From Siderastrea radians (Eukaryota; Cnidaria; Anthozoa; Scleractinia; Rhizangiidae), in the NCBI GenBank assembly GCA_964017195.1, contig OZ024895.1, positions 21,450,233 through 21,514,232 on the forward strand: a stretch of 64,000 nucleotides of DNA, read 5' to 3'. The translations under genes were made by a program, and so were the position numbers. Position 1 is the stretch's first letter; each line of letters begins with the position of its first letter. Under the pieces are notes generated by a model. The model was not told the DNA's origin and searched no databases. It was given only the letters and a program-made list of their open reading frames with translations. Positions 45,801-57,800 of this stretch are shown one piece after another.

Positions 45801-48800
45801 GTGGAGAAACATTTCGTGTGACATGTATGGCAGGGAAACATTACTAAAACCAAACGAAGAGCTTTGGTGAAGCGTCAAAGCGTGCTTAGAATTTCTTTCA
45901 CGAGTCCGCCATTGACACACAGGAAGTGGCTTGTAGTCTCTTTTATAACGTCAAAGAAAAGATGGCGAATTTTCATTAACACACGTGCGACTTTGAATAT
46001 ATGCTTTAAACTACGAAAAACATTGAACAGTTGGAGTATATTGACTCGTTTCCTCAACCAATTCCTCTGAGAGTTTAAGTGTCTCGTTGAAACAAGACTT
46101 GGATTTAGTTCGGAAGGAAACGGGGGAGTGCTTTTGTGTGTTTTGTCAGAAGTTGGATGAGTGTTAAAATACGTTGTACATCGCCTACACTTAGTGATTC
46201 TCGACAATTCGCATTGAGAAACCGATCATGGAAAAAATATTTGAGCTGACAGAGGCTTCTCGTGGGCAAAAAAGCATTCGTGACAATTCAGTGAAATCAT
46301 CATTGAACAAAAATAGTGCTTTTTTGTCTTTTGAACGATGTCTGAAATTGTTTTTGCTCTACATTGTTTCAAACTCAATTCAACTGTTCACACTGAACTG
46401 GCTTTTTCAGACGACAAACAACGTGTTTCAAGTCGGCAAGAAAGATTATTTTAATTTTCCACTGTTGTTTCGTAGTTTCCGGTAGGGTAGAACTTTACAG
46501 CTTTACAACTGAACCCCTGACAGCCGTTTACAAAGCCGAAAGCTGACCGAGACTAATTTTTGTATCAGATCTGTCTTAGCACATCCGAGCCGTGAGTCAT
46601 CTGAAGGAACTAGAACTCTTGTTTTAAAAAAAAGCTTTCAAAACGTGAAACGGAGAGGCCCTATTAGAAATTGCTTGCTTTTCCGGGCGGTAGATGTCGT
46701 GGTGATGTTTTCCGTGCGTTTAAAATCAGGGGAAAGATAAAGGTAAGGGAAGATTCTAAGTATCAGCAAGAACAAAGAGAAGGAGACACTGCCATGACTT
46801 TTTATTTGATTAAAAAGGAAAGAAAGAAAGACCTCTGCATCAAGTTGGTTCAGTGTAAGTCGGTTGTTTCTCTTGCGTCCAGACTACAAGCAAGCGAGGA
46901 GGTTTACACTCGCAATCTCACAGCCTGCCACCATCCCAAAGCAGCCTACACGAAATTAGCCTTTCGCGCTCTTCCAAAAACACCAAGAGGCCATTTGATA
47001 ACAAAACATCATTAACAGTGGCCGCGGAGAGATCGAAACATTATTGACTCCATAGGAGGTGCCTCACGGAACGCGGTGCAAGAAAACTTTCGTTAGGTTT
47101 GCATGATCGCTAGGTTATCTGCTCGTGAAGGGTTTTTGTCACGAAAGGCGTTTACCCCTTTCAAACTTCCGAAAGCACGAAAATTGTACTTTGTCGTTCG
47201 CGTCGGACATTTCTACCAGCTTAGACGGAAAATCCGTTGAAGGATAAGAAAAGAGTCCACCCCAAAATGGCGGTACGATTCTCGGTTTTAAATGGGTTGA
47301 TTCGTCACTCGCGTGCATTTAATGGCCTGGTAATGCAAGCTGCGAAAGGCTGTTCAGTTTTCTTGTCAAGTGGATCTTATAGTTAAGGGAATCAGCTAAC
47401 CATGCTCTAGGAATAGAATAATAACTATTGTCGCTCGATCGAGATCATAATTGTGCCGGAGATTCAAAACATCGGCGCTCCGTCTAATCTCAAGGGGGGC
47501 TTAATTGTTTACAAAATTTAAATATTAGCGAGCAAAAACATGCTTACAAATACACAAGGCTCAGAGAATTTTCCTTGTTTGGTATTGCCTTGCCAGAGAG
47601 ACAGCGATAATTCGCACGCAGGTGGACAGTGTGAGTCACTGATTTGACTAAGTACTAATTAGAAGTTGAGCGATTAGAGTCATCATAGATCACGTACTTG
47701 GATTTGTCTTGAAATCGCGATGAAATCAGCCCTCTAACGAACCAAAACTAAACAGAAAATTGTATTTATCGTATGGTTTTCTAACGGAACAAACAAGCTA
47801 CAAACAACGCCAGGGTTCTTAGAAGAAACACAAGACCTCCCAAGGTGTAAAATTGCTTCGGGCTCTGCTTTTTTTGAATTTTTTTTCTCCTCGAAATAGG
47901 GAAGCACGCGAGATTTTTCGAAAGGAAGCTTTAATTTTATCTTGTCCACCCGTAAAAAGAGACCATCACGTTGATAATGATTGAATAATTTCCTCACTAC
48001 ATCAAAGGAACCCACGCTCTTTGAAGAAGCTTTTTTAGTTCCGACTGGTGTCACAGATCAGAAGCTTGTTGTCTTTGTGTTATGCCTCTCTAAACACTTC
48101 ATTAACAGCGCTTCTCTTTCTTCAAATCTTGGTTCTTTGACGGGACAGCTGGAGACCGAGAAAGCCGACCGTTTGATGCGGTTTTGTGGCATCTGACCGC
48201 TCGCTTTCACGATGTCCTCATGCGGAAAAGGGAACAAAAGCGAACCTCTATTTTAAATCACTCTCGGTGATGACGTCACCTCGAGGGCTGAGGACAAGGT
48301 GCACGCGCCATCACGTATTCGCGTGATGCGTCACAACCGACGGAGTCACGAGTCTAGATTCCGGCGAAAATTCGCTAATTTCGTGCTCGTTATGGCGTCG
48401 AACAAAAAAAGCTGAACTAGTTTCGCCCTTTCACGAGTTTTTCCGTGACTCTAGCCGGAAAGGGAAGGAAATTTCGCTCGCCATATGACCCTGACCTCCA
48501 CAAGTAATTGATGACTCATTGTTATGTAATTCGAGCCCGCGATGTTTTGGTCACTATGAGCATGCGTGATGCACTGTTGTCAAATACGCCAAATACAAAA
48601 TTCCCCAAACTTTGGAAATATTGCGAATCGCGCTTGCATCGTCTGCTCTGACGCAGTGGAAAAAACTATTTCATTCATGATTTCCACCTTTTCTCGCTAG
48701 GTATTTGTTTTCCGACAAGGAGACACAAGACGCACTACTTTCAAAGATGTTAGTCCCAGTCATGGGTAAGGATCCAAGGTGGTTACTCGTTGAGGTTTGC

Positions 48801-51800
48801 AGGGAATTTCAGCGTGGAAAATGTTCGCGGACAGAAGACGAATGCCGTTTCGCACATCCACCGGCTCATGTGCTCATTCAGAATGGAAAAGTTACAGCCT
48901 GTTTCGACTCGTTAAAGGTATTTGCGTTTTTGTCTTAACGGGAGTAGCTGTTTGGTGTTAAGGATTATTTGTGGTGACATATTCCACGATTTTTGGTTGC
49001 AATCTACGAACTTTCTTTTGTTTGACACGGGTTTTCGAGAACTTGTTGCGTCGTTTCTGCGACGCAAGTGTTTCGCGGGCGTTTTCAAGTTTCCTGCGAT
49101 TCTGCTATCGTGCTATGACTGTGCGTTCTGAGAACTGTGTTTGAGAATTAATTTTCCATGGGAAATTTCTTTACAATGGAATCATTGGTTTTGACAATGC
49201 GGTTTTTTATGTCACGAGAAAATTCATGGACTATATAGGCACGGCACTGACAAGATAGAGCTTATGCAACCTCAGCAGTTCAATATTTTGAGGAAACGCA
49301 CTGCGTTTCTCTCAAAACTACTTAAAACTTTGACTGTCACTCGTCTAAGTGCTTATGCTAGGGGTCTAAGTTATGTTTGTGGCTCTTTTGTTTAAGTCAA
49401 CCAATATTCGATGCTAAGCTGCGTAAACTGGTGGCGAAATATAAACTTTTAGCTTATCGTGTTCTGTTATGCATGCGTTGGAGGCAACCATTGTGACAAA
49501 AAGGAAAAAAAATTGAAAGATTGTTATTGCGTGTGTCATAATCAAAATTTACACTTTGCGTGTTTGCGATCCGTGAGTAAGTGTTGACTTGCCCCGATCA
49601 AAAATTCGAAGGAAAGTTTTCGTGACTGATTAACAAGTTCGCAGAATTTTTCTGCACGAACTATTAGTTGTGTCATTAACTGTTGGATAGTAAACGCGTT
49701 ACGTTTCGCTGATCTTGTCATTCCCTCAAGGGGCTATATTTTATATTTCTCGAAATCAAATCATGCATTTTTGAAAACTTTGTCTTTAATTTTGCGTTAT
49801 TTCGTGAGACCCAGCGAGGGGACTTCATGGACAACATATGAGCAAAGAATTTCTTTGTTCTATCTTCGAGGGCAGATCTTAACTCACGGAATTAAAAAAA
49901 AGTTTAATTCCGTCTACCGCCATTTCTACTCTTAATATAATAAAAGAATATTAATATGGGTTTATCACATGTGGCTACTTGAAAGAAAATAGTCGTTCAC
50001 TGTCTTCTGCTGGAAAGAGATCAAAATTGCGTGCGGTAGTTTAAATTTGTTTTCGAGAAATACGCACGCGATTGTTTAATTTGCTGGCTGATTAAATACT
50101 CTGGTTTGAGTATTTTCAGCGTCGGCAATCCTTTCTTTTAAGTTTTTGCGTGACAGAAGTTGAAATTTGCAATTATCATATTGAAGTCCGTGTTCTTAGA
50201 CAAAAGTAATTCAAATCTTGGATAAAACTTCCGTTGTATCTGCGTCTTCCCCTCCGTTTAGTTTTTGGGTCATTTCCGCGTTGGCTCGTGGAATCCCTTG
50301 ACAATTTTTTTCTTAAAACGTAATTAAAAAAAGTGATAGCAAAATTCTTGGGTTAATTCACTGATTTGCATTTAAATCTTCCTTTTTTGTTCAGACCATT
50401 TTCTTTGGGAGTTCTTAAAGTTTTCATTGTACTTGTCATGATCTGAAGAAACACTCTCACCGTTTTTTTGTTGTTGTAGTCTCTGTTTTTTATTTCACCT
50501 TACATTCACCTCATGTTGTTGCATTTGTTATTTTTGAATTGACCTTGGGGTAAAGTTATCAATGTACCATGCTTAAATTGACCTTCAAGGAAAATTTATG
50601 CATTGCATTTCCTTTGTGACACATGTTGTGGTTTTAGAAGTTTTACTGAGATTCTTTTGATGCAACCAGTTAGACTGGTTTTCATAACAATGGTGTCAAC
50701 TTGCCAACAATTTAAGGATGTTAAACTGTGACTGCCTTGGCAAACTTGATCTGTGTTGGAACGTGGACAGAAAAGCTTGGTGTTTGGCTCATAAATATGC
50801 AGTTTTAATTTTAGGTGGTTCAACTGACTTAATAATCTATTATTTGCAGAAGTGATGTACACCTAAAAATCAGAGGAAATGCAAGATTAATACAATCCAA
50901 AAAACTCTTCAGAACCTTAGTGCGAAAACCCCCGCATTGCTTGTGGAAATATTTCCAACTTAAAATGTGCCAAGTCTTTTTAGTCTTCTCAGAAAATGCA
51001 AAATGAAAGGAACGTTTTTATCTCTGGCTGCTGTAGGTTTTCTTCTGTCCTTAATTTTATGTAATCAGAGAGAGAAGAGCAAAATTATGTTAACTTTCAT
51101 TTTACAGCTGTTTTGTGTGACTTTGTGTAATAATAATAATAATTTAATAAACTTATATAGCGCTATAATTTATAAAAATATTCTAATGCGCTTTACATGA
51201 TATTCATTTTGCCCACATGGACGATGCAACGGATGCTGATGCTTTGAAATTTGCTGAACTTCTTGAGACCTTCGGTTTGATTCAGCATATTAACTTTGCA
51301 ACTCACGTGTACTCCTTCACACACAGAAAGATAAAAGCCAGGTTACTTTCCAAGCGCTGAATTTCGGAAGTCCACTTCCAAACAACCTGCAAGACACTCT
51401 TGCTAAAAAAAAATGGTGCTTAGTTTGCTTTCTTAAAGAGCTGCTTTTTTTTTGGTAAGATGAACGTTTATTCGCTTGTCTCACGATGGAATCACTTTGA
51501 GTTGTTGATCACGACGTTTCGACTGAAATACTGCTAGTGTTCATCAGGCGATGAGGTCCACCTCATCGCCTGATGAAGACTAGCAGCATTGCAGTCATCA
51601 TTCCATCGTGAGACAAGCGAATAAACGTTCATCTTACCTATCTTACACCACGATGAACAATAAACACACCTTTAATGACAATGCTTTTTTTATTTGCATG
51701 CATTGTAACAAGTTACCCGTATCTTTTGTTATAAGGTCTGTAACCCTAAATCCACTCATAGCGTCACAGCAGTTTAGTTCTTCCTTTCAAAGTTTAAATC

Positions 51801-54800
51801 ATCAGTATTGTCAGAATTGTTTCCCTTTGCTGGACGGCTGTGGAACAATGAAATACCCTTTTATGTCTACAAACTGTGATCAAATACAGGAAAAGAGCAG
51901 TCAACAATAACCAAAAACTATTTTTGTCTTTACTATACTAGCAGGGGGTTAATCTTTGGTCTCAGAAAAAAGCTATTTTTGTCCCTTTCATAATCAATAT
52001 TCGGTTTATAGTGTAACTGATGTGAAAAAGGGCAGATATTTGACAGGTTGTATTCTTTGTAGTGCTTTGAAAGCCATCAAAGATAATGATAGCTGATGTT
52101 TTAATTGTTTTTTAATAGACAAACTGCTTGCAGCATGCAGTATATATAAGATTTTTATGCTGGTTTAACAAAAAATGTCTGGAATCTCTACTGTCTTTTA
52201 TGGAATGTGGACTCGTGAAAGGCTTGGTTGTCATTTGTATCTCCATTTATCTCTTATCCTTGTAATAAAATAAGCCATCTCAAGGGTTGTTATCAGATAA
52301 AGGATAAGCTTGTTAGAGTTGATCATTAAAATAATGCTGGTATTTATGTTGTGAAACAGTTGTTGAGGGGTCAAGGTTCCTTGTCTAAAACCACACATGT
52401 TTAAATAAAAATGGGTTGTGGGACAAGGTTTTATCTTCAACACAAGTTTACTGTTGTTTGAGCAAGTGTCTAAATTAGTAGGTAGAAGTGCCAAGTGACT
52501 TGCTGACATTGTGTCTAGACATGTGCTTAGCTAATTATTAGTGTCTTATAGTACACAGTAATTTTAGTCTTCCTGCTAGATTTATTAGGAAATAGGATTA
52601 TTACCAGCCAGCTATACTATCTGTCCAAGGATTAACCCGACAGCTGTCTATTTAAATATGAATTATATCTGATCCGGCAGACATTACTACAAAGAAACAC
52701 TGTTCATTCAGCTGTAAACTGTTTAACCTTTCACTTCATAGACTCATTCCAAGTGTGAAATGAAACTGAGGAAAAATATCTGAAATTTTGTTTTGAAAAA
52801 CATTAAAAAATAACCAGGAGGAGAAAATATCTTGTTAGCTGTCATTTGAATGATCACACATAATCCATATACTCAAAAGCAAGAACCCTATGAAAGTCAT
52901 GTTCACACTTAAGGATTTCATTAGCAGACTCCAAAGTTACAACCACAATGTACGTCTTAACAAAAAGCAAAACAGGAAGGTAGCACTCATTAGCTTAAAA
53001 TTTCAGTGGTCATACGTATACATGTACTTTAGGATTTAGTTAGTGACTCCAAAGCTAAAACTATGTTGTACATCAAAATAAACAGTACTCCAGGAGGATG
53101 TTACTCCTTTTGACAACATTTTTGGATTTAAACTACAAACTCGAAAACTGCACATCAAACAACACCACAAGAATAGTATTATTTATGTACTGTTTCATAG
53201 CTTTCATTTGAGTGGTCACATTTTAGGATTTCATCCACAAAATTGGAATTGGAACCACAATATACCCACCAGAACTGAGATGTGAACTGAAGGTCTTAAC
53301 ACTTGCTCTTGTTTTTAGGGCCGGTGTCACAGAGAAAAATGCAAGTATTTACATCCTCCGAAACACATTAAGGCGCAGATGGAGAATAATGGCCGTCTTC
53401 TACAACAGCAGCAACAACAACAACTTGCTTTTGCCCAACAGCAAGCTTTTGCACCCTTGGCACAGCAGATGCTTACAAATCCTTCTCTTGTAAGTGTTCA
53501 CATTGTGATTACCATCTTGCTAAAATGTCAAATAATAACTGATGAAAATGTAATTAAGTGTATAGAGCACACGTGGACGAGTTTTTTTTTAACTCGCAGT
53601 GCAACCTCCTTATCTATTGTCAAGACATATAAACTAAAATCTAGGTGTAATTAAATCTTGTTGCACAAGACATGAACTTAATCACATGTTAAATAGAAAC
53701 GTTCAGAGAAATAAGGCAAAATTTTTCATACTGATCGAGTTTGTCAAAAATCTAACAATCTGAACCTTTTTCCTACAAACTTGTCCTATTTTCCTTCCCT
53801 TTTGATTTCCTTTAGTCTTCTCTTATTTATCTTTGGGGCAGAGGACATTTGGTGATGCTAAAATTTAAGAAATTTGGAGAATTTGTTAAAAGTTTTTCTT
53901 TTGTAACACTAAATTTTTTTGCAATTTGAACAAAGTTGTAAGAGTTTAATGATGCCAAATTTTCTGTAATGCCTTTTGGATTTTCCTGTTGAAACCTTGG
54001 ATACACCTTTTCACTAACATGTACTGTATCATATTGCAGGTATCTACATTGCCCTTAAGTGTTCCTGGATCAAACACAACGTATCTCCAACAGCCGATTG
54101 CATTTCTTCCTGATGCGTCGCTTCTGGGGCAAACAATGCCCTCAAGAAGACTAGACAAGTCTGACAAGTTAGAGGTCAGAACGGTTTTGAAATAAAGTAC
54201 ACTCAAATTTTGCTGAGACATGCACTATACCTACCAGCTTTCATGCATTATAAATTATGTGTCATGCCTGCAAACTGGAAATGCTGATCTCATGCATACA
54301 AGCTAATTTCTCACATCTGACTTACAAAGCCTGGACTACTAGTTCCCTAACTTGCTTTGGTATTAACCTTTACATCGTATTTAGAAGGAAAATTTACCTT
54401 TTTTTCTCAGGTTTGTCGTGAATATCAGAGAGGAGCATGCTCAAGAGAGGAGTGCAGATATGCACATCCCCCAAGACATGTATCAATTGATAGCTCTGAT
54501 GGTATGGTTACGGTATGTATGGACTTCATGAAGGGCAGATGTCAAAGGGAAATGTGCCGCTACTTTCATCCACCAGCTCACCTTCAAGGGAAAGTTAGAG
54601 CAGCTCAACAACAGTCAATGACGGTTAGTTACATGCATTAGACTGGCACTTGTTCGTAATTGTTTTGCGATTACATATACGTGTGTGCCGTATGGAACTT
54701 TTTCTTAAAGTTCTTGTAAAGTTGTACCTTGAGAAATACAAAAGACAAAACAAAACAGCATCACAGAAAAGAACCTCTTAGCAGCTTACATGGTAATGAT

Positions 54801-57800
54801 CAAAATTAAGAATTTCTTGCACAGACGCAGAAGTTCTAAGAATGACGTTGTACACGATCTAAATGTTGAGCACCACAAGAATATCAGTATCTTTCACTAG
54901 ATTATTTAGCATCATGCTTTTCTCTTTGCTTAACTTGACTTTGTGTTACAGAGGGAACAGCTCTAAAATGTACAGAGCTTGGGTTTTAACTACCAACAAC
55001 CAGCAAAAAAGAGAGCAACAAAGTTCAAGAAAAGATTGTAGTGTGTGCACTTATAAACAGTTCCATCACTTGAACTGTAGCTAGGTCATATACTTACAGA
55101 CAACCCTTACATGAAGGAAAAAGCATTTTCTTGAAGAAAAAGTCCACTCATAAAGCTGCCATGTGTAGTTATTTTATTTGCCAAATAATTCAATATTTTA
55201 ATTGTGCCAGTTGAGAATGAATATTTTCATCATCCATACATACACAATGACAAAACAAAGTTAAATAGATTGCAAAAATGATTGCAGCAAGATATTGCCA
55301 AGAATAAATTTATTGCAGTGTAAATAATTTATGGAAATGCGTGGTCATTAACTTAAAATAAATGCTATTAAAGTCATAATGAAAGAGCCGATTGTTGCTC
55401 AAAAAGCGAGAAGCCTGCTTGTATTAAAATGAGATGGTAAGCCAATATTTATGTAAGTCAATAAATCAAGTATTTTGTTGTTGTAAGTAAATGCAGTTTG
55501 TGGTGACACTGCACTGTAAAATTAAAATAAAAGCACGTAACATAAAAAGCACTAAAATTAAAGTAATTAATGCACATGCCTGCATGCTATAACTATTTGT
55601 CAGTTCCACAGCAGAAGAATTTCTGTGCGTTATACCCAGGGCTTACTGCAAAATAAAATGAGACAAGTCTCTGTCGCAGTACAATAAAAGTGCCGCTTGC
55701 ATGCTTATGTAGAAGTACCAACAATATATTTATGCCTGCTAACTTTAAGGTCCAGGGGATACTGCTGTGAATTCTGGGTTTCAGTTTGTTGCGCAGATTT
55801 AGGCCAAAATATGTCATTTTCTAGACCCGTTTTCAGACTAAACATCTTAAATCTGTACCCGTTTTCAGACCAGGCCTTTCGTTTCCCTTTGTGCATCTGA
55901 GGTGCTAAATCATGCTTTAATTTGTTAAATCAAACAATATTTTTGGTTACATCTCTTTCTGGTTTTGTCACTGGAAGATGAAAAGACATAAATTATATCA
56001 TTATGCTTGACAGTGTTTTCCATGAAAACATCCCCAGATTCAGACTAGGAGGCAAATGCCAAAGCTTTCTGAAAGACGTTGCAAAACAGACAGTTCCATG
56101 GGGAAGTGCTGCTCAAAAGGGTTCATTTAAATTGTTCCACCATAGGATTTTTGCCAAGAATCACATTTGCAGAGCTCTAAGTGAATGAGCTAAAAGCAGG
56201 GCTGTCTTACTATATGAACTAAATCAGACTTGTTAGCCGCTATAATAATATTGTTGGTAAGAATTACTAATTACCCGCTTGTAACATAGCCTGCGAATAC
56301 AGCCGCTTCTCATTCACGTCCCGCAACGAAGAGCGAAACGGGAAGAGAGACGTCTGCGATTCGCCGCCAAAAACTCCATACTGATGACGTAAATCTGTCC
56401 AGAATCCGGACAGGAACGCTGATTGGACGAGCGGACATTTTTGCATAATTAGCTCTATAATTATTCAGTGTTGTGATGTGAGAAATTCAGAACCAATATG
56501 GCCGCTAATAGTGAGAATTCGTCTCGTCCTTCCTTGGAAAGTTTTCGCCTCTGCGTACAATCTATCTGTCCGAAGTTCAATGTTTCATCGTTAAAAGAAA
56601 GTCAGTTTCAGGCTCTTTATAGTTTTATCTGCGGTGAAGAGGTTTTTGTTAATCTGCCGACTGGATCAGGCAAGTCGCTAATATTTCAACTCGCGCCACT
56701 CGTACACACGTGGATGCATGAGCAAGTCTCATCCATATTATTAGCATTAAAAAGGCTTTTGCATATTCATTGCCTTCATCTGGGCGCCACATCAGCCCGC
56801 TATTTTGAAATCGAATGATAATTTATGCGGCAAGAGTGATTTCTCAATTTTAATTATGACATATTATCGACGGGAGATTTACGTCATCAGTATGGAATTT
56901 TTGGCGGCGAATCGCAGACGTCTCTCTTCCCGTTTCGCTCTTCGTTGCGGGACGTGAATGAGAGGCGGCTGTATTCGCAGGCTACTTGTAACAATGCGTG
57001 GAGCTTATTTTGTAGCTAGCAATTTGCATAAATCATGACTTGCATTTTGCTTGTCTCTTTTCATGTGCTGCCCGCCGCTTTCATCACGCTGCTGCTGGCT
57101 GGCTGGCTGGCTGGCATTGTGGCTCATACCTTTTGTGCTTGCACATCGCCTGCTGACTTAGCTGGAGGGTAGCCGCAAGAGGCCCCATGATACTTTTCCA
57201 GAACTGGTACTTAATTGCCATAATTTTTGCTTTTTTAGGATCAAGTAACAAGCACGCTGTTTTTAGTTAGTTGCAAGCACTTCTAATACACTTACAGGGT
57301 TCCAAGCTCTTATTGTCATTTCTTTTATATTTCCCTCCACTTCCTTTTTTACGTCCCTTAAGTTGTTGACTGTTCTAACTGGTTCAGTAGCAGGAGGGCC
57401 AGAATGGTAAAACGTGGTTTCCCATTCTCTGGAATGGAATAATCTAATGAAACTGCTGTAAGTTACTGCAGAATTCACAAATGTGCGCTCTTCTTCTTCC
57501 TTGTACAAGACATACGAAAACAAGAGAAACGGAAATTGAACTTTGGGATTCTGATTGGACTTGAACAAGTTTTTCGAAATTAATTTGGTAACCCTCCTGC
57601 AAAACATTTATTTGTAACAAGGTGGCAGGGTCAGTTGCAGCTTGGAGCCCTGGTTCTTTAACAGTTTATAGCGTTGATACCCATAGTTGTGTGAGTGTCA
57701 AGTGTAGGTACTCTGAGTCCTTGGAAAGATCATAATTATCTGCCTCTTAAAGATTTGAAATCCAGGGAATGGCTGGTACATCTATCTTGCCATGTGGTGG

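Larger units (their letters stand above)
48918..53318 (+). other. MBNL intron 2
   Basis: A 4.4-kb AT-rich intron holding the LINE and Penelope fragments listed separately and the 52,848 repeat. No other exon was seen. Confidence 0.6.

Noticed and set aside
46228..46485. Plus-strand 85-codon ORF as another MBNL first exon
   Set aside because: The donor GTAGGG is weak and the phase match comes from the stop codon context.
46671..47015. 114-codon plus-strand ORF in MBNL intron
   Set aside because: No splice sites fitting MBNL, no recognised domain and the composition looks random.
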